Program-made: the position numbers and the translations under genes
DNA from: a virus
IMG/VR virus record: IMGVR_UViG_3300020179_000100
Coordinates: 1 to 33,435 of that record
Direction: 5' to 3' (one strand)
Length of the DNA: 33,435 nucleotides
In this document: piece by piece, positions 6,788 through 14,508 of the stretch
How positions within the stretch are numbered: the stretch's first letter is position 1
Layout of the letters: each line of letters starts with the position of its first letter
Notes under the pieces: generated by a model
Told to the model about the DNA's origin: nothing
Seen by the model: only the letters and a program-made list of their open reading frames with translations
Database searches by the model: none

Positions 6788-7371
6788 TAGTATCCCATTG
6801 AGTCTTTCCAGACCCTGTTCTTATTTGCACCAACAAACTGCTCTACAGGTAACATGATCGCCGTAGCCCAGTCGTTTGCATCTATCTTCCTAAAAGTTGT
6901 CTTAACATGATCAATCAAATAATGCTTAACACATGGTTCTGCTGATTTAAATTTACTGACTCCGTTTATTAGGCTCCATGAATATCGTATACGAGTGTTT
7001 TCGTTCATGTTCCTGTCAGACACAAAGTCCATCAGCCTTTGTAATAGTATCATCCTAGGCTGATAAGGTAAGTAGTGTAAGTTTAAGCCAAGAAACCCAC
7101 CAGCAACCTTCTTAAAAGGTAACACTAACGGGAACTTATCATAGTATGGCAGTTCATCTTTACCCTTAGGATCATATATAAACATATACATCGATCCTGG
7201 AACTATAGTGTTCTTAACCCTTGCAGAATCAGAATTCAGTACTTTAGCAGCTGTAAGGTTCTGTCTTCCAAGGAGCAAAGCTTGTTGTTGAAACCATGCC
7301 TTAGACTTGATAGCAGCTTCTTTTAAGTTATACTGATTGTTAGCAAATACGTCTTTAATCTGTTGAGCCAT
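6787..7371 (-). CDS. Conserved marine T4-like phage protein of unknown function
   Basis: A 194-residue soluble protein with MYMFIYDPKGKDELPYYDKF, then PLVLPFKK and GFLGLNLHYLPYQPRMILL, a pattern I associate with a conserved protein of marine T4-like phages but cannot tie to a proven function. It has no signal peptide or membrane helix. It lies directly after gp4 and overlaps the start of the next gene. In T4 the neighbour of gene 4 is gene 2 (DNA-end protector, 274 residues), so a head-completion role is possible by position only. A perfect TATAAATA stands five bases before the ATG, with no ribosome site. Confidence 0.6.
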   Translation of the reverse strand: MAQQIKDVFANNQYNLKEAAIKSKAWFQQQALLLGRQNLTAAKVLNSDSARVKNTIVPGSMYMFIYDPKGKDELPYYDKFPLVLPFKKVAGGFLGLNLHYLPYQPRMILLQRLMDFVSDRNMNENTRIRYSWSLINGVSKFKSAEPCVKHYLIDHVKTTFRKIDANDWATAIMLPVEQFVGANKNRVWKDSMGY

Positions 7372-7376
7372 TTGAT

Positions 7377-7384
7377 TATTTATA
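7377..7384 (-). promoter_or_regulatory. T4-type late promoter motif (TATAAATA)
   Basis: A perfect TATAAATA on the minus strand, with its last A five bases before the ATG at 7371. T4 late transcripts start roughly six bases after the motif, so this would begin at or beside the start codon. Either it drives a leaderless message or it is only an AU-rich leader. Confidence 0.45.
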
Positions 7385-7386
7385 TG

Positions 7387-7824
7387 CTAATTTAAGCCTA
7401 ATTCATTCTCGGTTATGATCACGAACTCATACCCTCGATCCTTACACCATTCTGTAGCTGCCTTCCATTTTGCTTGGTTCTTGATAAAGGTGACTGACTC
7501 CATCAAGTAGTGTCTTGTCTTCTTGCCTGGAAACACTGGTGGCTGGGTCTGTTTGGCAGGTTTAACCTCTACGAGGTATGTCTTTGTTTGGTTTTCTTTG
7601 GTCTTAACTCGTATCTTAAAGTCTATGAAGTACCTGTGAAGCCTATTGTCGGTGGGGCATTTATAAGGGATGACCGTCTCTTCTGAACACCATTTTATGA
7701 TGGATGGGTTTTTATCACACCATGCAGCAAACCTGGTTTCCCAACTAGACCTCATGATGATGTTAGTAGGATCCCCTTCATACTTCTCTGGGAACATTGG
7801 TTTATATCTTCTTTTATGAAACAT
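7387..7824 (-). CDS. 4: gp4-like head completion nuclease
   Basis: gp4 acts at head completion, before head-tail joining, and carries a TnsA-like endonuclease fold. This protein has 145 residues from the chosen start (T4: 150). The N-terminus KRRYKPMFPEKYEGDPTNII and RSSWETRFAAWCD are family hallmarks. A PD-(D/E)XK-type set is visible: E29 in SSWE, D68 in YFIDFK, and E86/K88 in VEVK. I chose the ATG at 7824 because relatives begin about nine residues before this K-P motif; ATGs at 7839 and farther upstream are in frame but have no ribosome site. AAGG lies only two bases before the chosen ATG. It is the first gene of the minus-strand late operon. Confidence 0.8.
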   Translation of the reverse strand: MFHKRRYKPMFPEKYEGDPTNIIMRSSWETRFAAWCDKNPSIIKWCSEETVIPYKCPTDNRLHRYFIDFKIRVKTKENQTKTYLVEVKPAKQTQPPVFPGKKTRHYLMESVTFIKNQAKWKAATEWCKDRGYEFVIITENELGLN

Positions 7825-7829
7825 ATCCT

Positions 7830-7837
7830 TATTTATC
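7830..7837 (-). promoter_or_regulatory. Divergent late promoter motif for the minus-strand operon (GATAAATA)
   Basis: GATAAATA, one base off the T4 late consensus, ends six bases before the gp4 ATG at 7824. It overlaps back-to-back with the plus-strand TATAAATA at 7839-7846, forming a near-palindrome that would fire both tail operons. Confidence 0.4.
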
Positions 7838-7838
7838 A

Positions 7839-7846
7839 TATAAATA
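7839..7846 (+). promoter_or_regulatory. T4-type late promoter for the gp48 operon (TATAAATA)
   Basis: A perfect TATAAATA placed 25 bases before the gp48 ATG at 7872, leaving room for a short leader that holds AGGAA at 7861-7865. Position, sequence and the presence of gp33 in this genome all agree with a true gp55/gp33-dependent late promoter. It opens the plus-strand run from gp48 to gp5 and possibly beyond. Confidence 0.75.
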
Positions 7847-7871
7847 ATCAATAAACGTTTAGGAATATAAT

Positions 7872-9086
7872 ATGCCAGATTTAAAATTATTTGGGAAAAA
7901 CTTCGGTGACCCATTTAAATCTAAAAGTACTCAAACTAAAGAAGATAACATTCCGTCAGGAAATAAAAACTTTTTTGGTAGTGAGTTGTTTTCTGCAAGA
8001 GGTGGTCAAGCAACATTTGATAGCAACAAATACAGGATCAACGAACACACTTATCCTTCAGACTTGATGGGTAATTTAGCTGAATATGGAAGTAACTACG
8101 TAGTGTTTTATATCAACGCTGCAGTAGATTCAAAGCTAATCAAAGATCAGATAGAAGCTACTGTAGAAGACAATACTCCCAGAGATAACGGTGAACTATT
8201 AGCTTTATCAAGAAAGTTTGGCACTGGAGTTGGAGGAGCTATAGCTGCCCCAGCAGGAATAGCCATTGGCGGATTAGCATTAGGCGGCAGCTTAACAACA
8301 TCTTCAGTGGTGAATGGAGTAGCAGCACGAGGCTTATCAAAAGAGGCGTTAACCACTGCTGCAGCCATAGGATTAGGTGCTGGTGCAGTAGCAACAGCTG
8401 CTAGCACTTTCTCAGGTCAAAAGAAAAGATTAAAGACAGCCATCGCTTTACACTCTCCTAATAACATGAGTACTACATACAGCATGAACTACGACGAAGA
8501 AGACCTCGACATCTATGCTATGGGTGTAGCTGCAGCTGGAGGTACAGCTGCGGGCATTGAAGCCCTAGCCCAAAAAGGAGCTAGCAATGTATCTGGAGAA
8601 GGCGCGTTAAGTTCTATAGCCGCGGCAGGTTTAGGCTTAGGTTTATCAAAACTACCAGGAACCGCAGGCATAAGCAAGCTTACTGGCCTAGCACCTAACC
8701 CAAGAAAAGAACAACTATTCAAGCACGTATATTTTAGGACTTTTAACTTTGACTACCAGTTTTATCCAAGAGATCATATAGAAGCAGAAAAGGTATTAAA
8801 CATCATCTATGAGTTCAAGCTACACATGCATCCAGAGTTTAAAGACGCAAATAACTTCTTATACATATACCCATCAGAGTTTGATATATTCTATTATAAT
8901 GGTACACAAGAAAATAAAAACGTAAATAGACACACATCATGCGTACTTACTGACATGACAGTAAACTACTCTCCAAACGGTCAGTTCACCACGTTCGAGA
9001 ACGGTATGCCTACACAGATCAACATCACGTTGACATTTAAAGAACTTGCAACTCTTACAAAAGAGAAGATACAAGACGGGCTATAA
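7872..9086 (+). CDS. 48: gp48-like baseplate tail-tube cap
   Basis: gp48 sits on the baseplate hub and, with gp54, starts the tail tube. This protein has 404 residues (T4: 364). The N-terminus MPDLKLFGK, the LMGNLAEYGSNYVVFYIN strand and the conserved C-terminal half (HVYFRTFNFDYQFYPRD, then FLYIYPSEFDIFYYNG and VNYSPNGQFTTFENGMPTQI) match marine T4-like gp48. Two glycine/alanine-rich hydrophobic stretches (about 118-180 and 215-275) flank the IALHSPNNMSTTYSMNY segment. AGGAA lies six bases before the ATG. gp53 follows within three bases of the stop. Confidence 0.8.
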   Translation: MPDLKLFGKNFGDPFKSKSTQTKEDNIPSGNKNFFGSELFSARGGQATFDSNKYRINEHTYPSDLMGNLAEYGSNYVVFYINAAVDSKLIKDQIEATVEDNTPRDNGELLALSRKFGTGVGGAIAAPAGIAIGGLALGGSLTTSSVVNGVAARGLSKEALTTAAAIGLGAGAVATAASTFSGQKKRLKTAIALHSPNNMSTTYSMNYDEEDLDIYAMGVAAAGGTAAGIEALAQKGASNVSGEGALSSIAAAGLGLGLSKLPGTAGISKLTGLAPNPRKEQLFKHVYFRTFNFDYQFYPRDHIEAEKVLNIIYEFKLHMHPEFKDANNFLYIYPSEFDIFYYNGTQENKNVNRHTSCVLTDMTVNYSPNGQFTTFENGMPTQINITLTFKELATLTKEKIQDGL

Positions 9087-9089
9087 TAT

Positions 9090-9584
9090 ATGTACTTTAA
9101 AAACTTCCCTACATTTTTATATGACTATGATATCAATGGTACGACCCAGTACAAGCTAGTCAAGGACATCACACAGAACGTTAGGTTGCGTAAAGAACTA
9201 CTATCTAACATAACGTTGTATGATGAATATGACTTCAGAGACGGAGATACACCTGAAATCATAGCAGAGAAGGTATATGGGTCTCCACTATACCATTGGG
9301 TCGTCATGCTGGTTAACGAAAAGTATGACTACATCAATGACTTCCCTCTCCCGGTATATGAACTAGAGAAGCATATCACTGCAAAGTATGGCGCAGGTAA
9401 TGAGTACGATACGCATCATTATGTAGATAGCAACGGGTTCATAGTACACTCATCATACCCTGGAGCAACATCTGTATCTAACTATACGTATGAGTCAGAC
9501 GTGAACGAGAGTAAACGCAGGATCAAGCTAATATCACCTTCACTACTAAACACCATCCTTAAAAACTTTAAAGACCTTATATAA
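9090..9584 (+). CDS. 53: gp53-like baseplate wedge protein
   Basis: gp53 clamps the inner baseplate wedges together and joins wedge to hub. This protein has 164 residues (T4: 196). Its pattern is characteristic: MYFKNFPTFLYDYD at the start, then NVRLRKELLSNITLYDEYDF, GDTPEIIAEKVYGSPLYHWV and LVNEKYDYINDFPLP (LysM-like region). The C-terminal part (SSYPGATSVSNY, then SKRRIKLISPSLL) is shorter than in T4. It lies between gp48 and gp27, and its stop overlaps the next ATG. Identification is secure. Confidence 0.88.
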   Translation: MYFKNFPTFLYDYDINGTTQYKLVKDITQNVRLRKELLSNITLYDEYDFRDGDTPEIIAEKVYGSPLYHWVVMLVNEKYDYINDFPLPVYELEKHITAKYGAGNEYDTHHYVDSNGFIVHSSYPGATSVSNYTYESDVNESKRRIKLISPSLLNTILKNFKDLI

Positions 9585-10873
9585 TGCCAGCAGATTCTGA
9601 AGTAATACGGTTCGCGGGAGACGTCTCGATCGACAAGATTGAGATCATCTCGTCTAATGGGTTTGGTCAAGACGTAACCAATCAAGTCATAGCCATAGAG
9701 ATGTACGAGGACATATTCTCTCCGTTCATATCTGGAGTACTGGCATTAAAAGACTCGTTAGACTTAGCAAACCTGTTCCCGTTTGTAGGTGAAGAGTTCG
9801 TCAACATCAAGATGCATACTCCTTCCTTCGAAGGTAAGGATAACATAATCAGCGACCAGTTCTATATCTTCAAGATGTCAAATCGTATCAAGAAGGGTGA
9901 CAGGAACCTTATCTATGAACTACACTTCATATCACGTGAAGCCATAGTTGACTTAAACAAGAAGGTCAGTAAGTGTTATCAAGGTAAGTGTTCTGACATA
10001 GCTCAATCGATAATCACAGATAAGATCAATGGCTTGGAGACTGTTAAGACTCCTATCATAGAAGAGACGCCTAACGGGGTCAAGTACATATCAAACTTTT
10101 GGTCTCCTGTAAAAGCATTGAACTATACGGCAGAGATCGCTGTTAACAGGAACGGCAACGCTTCTTATCTGTTCTTTGAAAATAAGTACGGGTTAAACTT
10201 CGTATCGCTCGAGACGTTGTATCAAGCAGAGCCCACACAATACTTCACTTATGATGCTTTCATGAGGGAGTTTACTCCAGACGGCAGGTCATTCAGGAAC
10301 ATAGAAAAAGAATACCAACGTATCATAGACATCAACATGCCAACCATATTTGACTACATAGACAGGGCAAAGAGCGGCATGTATGCTTCTAAGATGATCA
10401 ACTATGACCTAACTACCAAGAAGTATGTGGTCAAAAACTTTGATATGCTCACCGAGTTTAGTAATCAAAAACACCTAAACGAGTTTGCTGGTGCCTCTAA
10501 TAATGTCATTCGTAGGTCAAACTCAATGGTGTTTGCTATGCCAAAATACTATGGAAACTTTAATAACTTTGGTGACGTGACTAATGCTAGGTCGATCCAA
10601 AGAAGGATGTCATTGATACAACAAGCAGAGATATCAAAGGTGGAGATAGTCGTCCCAGGTAGGACAGACTACACAGTAGGCAAGAAGGTTTACTTGAACT
10701 TGAATAAGTTTAATCCTACCGATAAGGAAGACATGGATACGGCTGATAACATGTTTTCGGGTAACTATATAATAGCAGCTATAAATCATTTTGTAAATAG
10801 AGAGAAGCATGAGTGTCATATGGAGTTGATCAAAGACACGTTCATAGTTGATCTAAATAAAGGTGGAAGATGA
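9584..10873 (+). CDS. 27: gp27-like baseplate hub protein
   Basis: gp27 forms the trimeric ring of the hub that holds the gp5 spike. This protein has 429 residues (T4: 391). It begins with a short disordered stretch and strands (FAGDVSIDKIEIISSNG), then YEDIFSPFISGVLALKDS, FYIFKMSNRIKKGDRNL and HFISREAIVDLNKKVSKCY, the gp27/VgrG N-terminal hub fold. The C-terminal part VVPGRTDYTVGKKVYLNL and SGNYIIAAINHFVNRE fits the second hub barrel. It ends ATGA with the gp5 start, so hub and spike are co-translated. Assigned from pattern and from adjacency to gp5. Confidence 0.78.
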   Translation: MPADSEVIRFAGDVSIDKIEIISSNGFGQDVTNQVIAIEMYEDIFSPFISGVLALKDSLDLANLFPFVGEEFVNIKMHTPSFEGKDNIISDQFYIFKMSNRIKKGDRNLIYELHFISREAIVDLNKKVSKCYQGKCSDIAQSIITDKINGLETVKTPIIEETPNGVKYISNFWSPVKALNYTAEIAVNRNGNASYLFFENKYGLNFVSLETLYQAEPTQYFTYDAFMREFTPDGRSFRNIEKEYQRIIDINMPTIFDYIDRAKSGMYASKMINYDLTTKKYVVKNFDMLTEFSNQKHLNEFAGASNNVIRRSNSMVFAMPKYYGNFNNFGDVTNARSIQRRMSLIQQAEISKVEIVVPGRTDYTVGKKVYLNLNKFNPTDKEDMDTADNMFSGNYIIAAINHFVNREKHECHMELIKDTFIVDLNKGGR

Positions 10874-13149
10874 AGTTATACACTGGATGCGTAGAGAACA
10901 GGAACGACCCGCTCAAGCTTGGTAGATGTCAAGTTAGAGTCGTTGGTCTACATAACCATGATAAGAACCAGCTAAAGACTGAAGACTTACCATGGGCATA
11001 TCCTATGCAGCCGATAACTTCTGCTGGTATATCAGGCATAGGTCACTCTCCATTAGGTCCAGTTGAAGGAACCTGGGTCCTCATCATGTTTAGAGATGAT
11101 GACGAACAACAACCAATCATATTAGGTTCTATCGGCGGTATCCCACAAGCACAAGGTGCAATAGATCAAGATAATGATCAGATGATATTAAAAGAAGATG
11201 GTATGATCGCGCCGGCCGATCAACAATCAATCACAGATTCAAATGGAAACATAATAAGTAATGATTCTCCTGAAGATAAAATAGAAGAATTAACTGGGTT
11301 AAATCCAGCATCATCATATACATTATCTCAAGCTGGTATCGATGAGATCAAGAGAAACGATCCAGCATTATCAGATACAGAGATACAAGACTATGTAGCA
11401 ACAAATATAGCACCAGCAATCCAATCCACGGTCAAAGCTCCTATCAGTCAATCAATGTTTGATGGATTATGTGCTCTTGCATATAATACTACACCAGAAA
11501 CTGTAACTAATTCATCAATGATGGTTGATCTTAATTCTGCAAAATACTTAGATGCAGCCACTGCATTCAATGGTCTAAATCCAGATACTACACAGAAAGA
11601 CTTATTCTTAAAAGATGGTATACCAAATGTTGCTGGTGAACTATCACCAGTAGCTTCCGCTACTCCACCAGTCGACTCATCAACTACTAGTTCGGGATTA
11701 ACTAACGACGGTATAGCTATGGTCCTCGGATTTAAAGATCCAAAAGGTAAGTACCCGCTATACTTAAACGAACCAGATACCAATAAGCTTGCAAGACATG
11801 AAGACATCAAGAAGACCATAGTTCGTAAGAAGGAACTAGCGAGGGAGAAAGGTGTCATCTCTGCATTTAACGTGACATGGGACCAATCTCCCGTACCATA
11901 CAACTCATTGTACCCGTATAATCATGTGTTCATGTCCGAGTCTGGCCATGTCATGGAGTTTGACGATACACCAAACTCAGAGCGCGTACACATCTATCAT
12001 AAGTCTGGTACATACACAGAGATCGACTCTAACGGTACAGAAGTCAAGCGTATAGTAGGTGACAAGTACGAGGTGCTTGAACGAAACGGTCACCTATATG
12101 TTAAAGGCACTGCTGACGTCACCATAGATGGTAACCATAATGTCAAGATCAACAATGCATTAAATGTTGAGGTCATTGGTGACGTTAAGATGCACGTTAC
12201 TGGTAAAATGGACGTTGATGTTGCAGGAGTCTATAACTTAAAAGCAAAAGGCATTAATATCGAGACTAGCACTGATCCTATTAACATATTATCAGGCAAT
12301 AGTGTAAACGTACAATCTGCTGCAGCGCAAAACTTTAAAGCCGCAGCAACATTTAACGTTGATGCCGTACGAGTAGACATGAACAGTGGTACAGCTGGTG
12401 ATGCAACTGGTACAGGGTTAGATACACTAGAGATAGCAACTCCTGAACTACCAACGTTTTCTGAACTAGTAGTGTTAACTCGTGGAGTAGAAGCTGCAGC
12501 ACACTATGAAACACCTGAGGAAGGTGATCCATCAGAGTACATAGACAAACAAATCTCAGATGGTACATTAGACCCTGCCGACAAAGACTTTGGTACTTCT
12601 CAAGGCTCTGCTTCCGCAGCAGAAAACAACGTTGCTCCTTTACCACAGAGCTGTAACATCATCAGTTCTATGGAGAAGTTTACTCCAGACCTAATACTAT
12701 CTCCACACTTTAGCCTTGGCGGGTTAACAAAGGGTGGATCAAGGATGCCTGTGAACCAACAAGGATTAACTGCACAAGAGATCGTATGTAACCTTAAGGG
12801 TCTTGCTGAAAACTGCCTTGAGCCTATCATCAACTTATACCCAGGTATGGTGATAACTTCAGGATACAGGAGACCTGGTGATGTACCTAAGTCGTCTGCT
12901 ACATCACAACACTATTTAGGTCAAGCAGCAGACATCATCATCCCAGGGTTTAACAGAGAAAGACACTATGAAGCTATACAAGCCATCCAAAAGATCATCC
13001 CGTATGACCAATTGATATTAGAGTATTCTGGTAAGACTACTGTATGGATCCATGTGTCGTTTAAGTATACGGCAAATAGGTTGATGGCGTTTACCATGAG
13101 GGATCATGCAAAAGTTGGTGGCACAGGACAATTTACACTCATAGCATAA
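10870..13149 (+). CDS. 5: gp5-like spike with degenerate lysozyme and C-terminal M15 peptidase
   Basis: The trimeric central spike that pierces the cell envelope; 759 residues against 575 in T4. Domains in order: OB-fold at 1-95 (MKLYTGCVENRNDPLKLGRC, PLGPVEGTWV, PIILGSIGGI); a remnant of a GH24-type lysozyme at about 150-236 (LSQAGIDEI, APISQSMFDGLCALAYN, LNSAKYLDAATAFNGLN) without the catalytic lobe; a linker; a beta-helix at about 350-505 (GHVMEFDD, KSGTYTEID, then VTIDGNHNVKINNALNVEVI and similar strands); and an M15-type D-Ala-D-Ala peptidase at about 600-745 with SGYRRP at 664-669, H681 and D688 in SQHYLGQAAD, and H728 in WIHVSF as likely zinc ligands. Peptidoglycan cutting has thus probably moved from glycan to peptide bonds. 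The next gene overlaps the stop. Confidence 0.85.
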   Translation: MKLYTGCVENRNDPLKLGRCQVRVVGLHNHDKNQLKTEDLPWAYPMQPITSAGISGIGHSPLGPVEGTWVLIMFRDDDEQQPIILGSIGGIPQAQGAIDQDNDQMILKEDGMIAPADQQSITDSNGNIISNDSPEDKIEELTGLNPASSYTLSQAGIDEIKRNDPALSDTEIQDYVATNIAPAIQSTVKAPISQSMFDGLCALAYNTTPETVTNSSMMVDLNSAKYLDAATAFNGLNPDTTQKDLFLKDGIPNVAGELSPVASATPPVDSSTTSSGLTNDGIAMVLGFKDPKGKYPLYLNEPDTNKLARHEDIKKTIVRKKELAREKGVISAFNVTWDQSPVPYNSLYPYNHVFMSESGHVMEFDDTPNSERVHIYHKSGTYTEIDSNGTEVKRIVGDKYEVLERNGHLYVKGTADVTIDGNHNVKINNALNVEVIGDVKMHVTGKMDVDVAGVYNLKAKGINIETSTDPINILSGNSVNVQSAAAQNFKAAATFNVDAVRVDMNSGTAGDATGTGLDTLEIATPELPTFSELVVLTRGVEAAAHYETPEEGDPSEYIDKQISDGTLDPADKDFGTSQGSASAAENNVAPLPQSCNIISSMEKFTPDLILSPHFSLGGLTKGGSRMPVNQQGLTAQEIVCNLKGLAENCLEPIINLYPGMVITSGYRRPGDVPKSSATSQHYLGQAADIIIPGFNRERHYEAIQAIQKIIPYDQLILEYSGKTTVWIHVSFKYTANRLMAFTMRDHAKVGGTGQFTLIA

Positions 13150-13667
13150 TGCCATTCTCACCGTCAACATCGTCATTAAATACACTAAATGAGTTTAAGA
13201 ACTTAAGTCATACTATAACGTATGTGTCGAGCGGAGGAATTAGTTATCCTGTAACTATAACTGCAAGTGAAAGCAATCCAACTATAGTAATTTCTGGAAA
13301 CACTATATCTGGATATTATTCAGATGTTTTTGTTGGAGAGATAGGATATAGAACAGTTGACGATCAATTTATTACTGTAGACAATTGGCAAGATGTTGAA
13401 GATGCAGTAAATGATGGTTCATTGTCAGAAATATATTACTATTATGCAGATCAAGCAATCAATTATGTTTATACATATACCGCATCTGCTAATAACGAAA
13501 CTCAAATATATACTATTACAGTTACTAATGATTGGACGTATGGAAGAGATCAATTATTACGATATATTAATCCATCACAAATTTCTGGCATCATATGGAT
13601 AAATAATAACGGACAGACAATTACATGGAAAAATTCTGCTGGCAACAATATTACTTGGGCTAATTAA
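13149..13667 (+). CDS. Unknown beta-rich, probably virion-associated protein
   Basis: A 172-residue protein rich in Ser, Thr, Asn, Ile and Tyr, with few charges and many predicted strands ([30 protein letters not shown]). The C-terminus carries a short repeat, [13 protein letters not shown] then [10 protein letters not shown]. There is no signal peptide or membrane helix. Its ATG overlaps the gp5 stop (TAATG), so it is made with the spike, and the collagen-like gene overlaps its own stop. Composition is like phage adhesins or tip proteins. No family recognised. Confidence 0.6.
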   Translation: MPFSPSTSSLNTLNEFKNLSHTITYVSSGGISYPVTITASESNPTIVISGNTISGYYSDVFVGEIGYRTVDDQFITVDNWQDVEDAVNDGSLSEIYYYYADQAINYVYTYTASANNETQIYTITVTNDWTYGRDQLLRYINPSQISGIIWINNNGQTITWKNSAGNNITWAN

Positions 13668-14008
13668 TGACTATACCAAATACACTTGCTAACTTATCAG
13701 GATCGATCCAGTTATCATTACTGGATGAAAACTTTACATATTTAGATGGTGCTGTAGCTACTGCTGTAACTGGAGCTACAGGAGTTCAAGGCGCATCTGG
13801 AGTAAATGGAGCTACTGGTATTCAAGGCCCAACAGGTGGTGCATCTGGACCTCAAGGTGCATCAGGTGCATCAGGTGCAAGCGGTGCCACAGGTGCTACC
13901 GGACCAATTGGTGCGACAGGTCTTGGTGCTACAGGTTTAACTGGTGCAACTGGAGTTGCTGGTATGCAATTTACTGTATCAGGCAGCAGTTTGTACATTA
14001 CTACATAA
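13667..14008 (+). CDS. Collagen-like short virion protein
   Basis: A 113-residue protein: an N-terminal segment (1-35; [20 protein letters not shown]), about 64 residues of Gly-X-Y triplets (36-99, mostly GAT, GAS, GVQ, GPT, with two register breaks at about 57 and 87), and a short strand at the end ([14 protein letters not shown]). Such repeats form trimeric triple helices and occur in phage fibres and spikes. It starts inside the previous gene's stop codon. A trimeric stalk at the tail tip or on a fibre is the natural inference; which virion part carries it is unknown. Confidence 0.75.
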   Translation: MTIPNTLANLSGSIQLSLLDENFTYLDGAVATAVTGATGVQGASGVNGATGIQGPTGGASGPQGASGASGASGATGATGPIGATGLGATGLTGATGVAGMQFTVSGSSLYITT

Positions 14009-14016
14009 AGCAATAT

Positions 14017-14508
14017 ATGCCTACTCAGCAAATAGATTTTAGTACAATCCAAAATATATATCTAAATGGTAATGAAATTTTTGAATTACAATTAGATAAT
14101 CAAGTATTATGGAAAAAGTATCTATTTAATGGTACGACAACTTTTACCACTTCATATAATACATCAGTATCAAATACGACTAGTGCTATAACAAATTATG
14201 CTACAAATTATACAACATCAGTTACAACTTCTAATCTGACAGCTTATTCACAAACTACGTCTAATACTACATCGATCGCTACTATTGTTGGGCAGGACAA
14301 AAAACTCGGACCAATATATGCAAATACTGCTTATTTGACGTATTTTATTACTTCATACAATGAAACTACTTCATATACTACTTCATGGTCTACAAGTAAC
14401 ACAACTAGTAACACGACTTCATATTTGACAAATTATCTAGCTTCTACTTCTAACCCAACAAGTTTAAATTATAGTACGTATTTGATAACATATATTGGTA
14501 AAGTTTAA
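14017..14508 (+). CDS. Thr/Ser/Asn-rich low-complexity surface protein
   Basis: A 163-residue protein. The first 35 residues are ordinary (IYLNGNEIFELQLDNQVLWK), a small beta segment of a type seen at the start of some marine phage structural proteins. The rest is dominated by Thr, Ser, Asn and Tyr in short irregular repeats (TTSYTTSWSTSNTTSNTTSY and similar), interrupted once by VGQDKKLGPIYANTAYL. It contains many hydroxyl and NxS/T sites and few charges. It directly precedes, and overlaps by one base, a glycosyltransferase-like gene. It may be an adhesin or a carrier for glycan; neither is proven. Confidence 0.6.
   Translation: MPTQQIDFSTIQNIYLNGNEIFELQLDNQVLWKKYLFNGTTTFTTSYNTSVSNTTSAITNYATNYTTSVTTSNLTAYSQTTSNTTSIATIVGQDKKLGPIYANTAYLTYFITSYNETTSYTTSWSTSNTTSNTTSYLTNYLASTSNPTSLNYSTYLITYIGKV

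Noticed and set aside
11448-11903. Minus-strand open frame of 151 codons inside gp5
   Set aside because: It lies wholly within a well-supported gene, has no ribosome site and no recognisable protein pattern.
13782-13960. Short regularly spaced DNA repeats that could suggest a CRISPR or satellite
   Set aside because: The period is nine bases or less and codes for Gly-X-Y triplets in one frame; no spacers and no palindromic repeat.
14137-14500. NxS/T sites as evidence for N-glycosylation
   Set aside because: They are expected by chance in a sequence made of N, T and S; they show composition, not modification.
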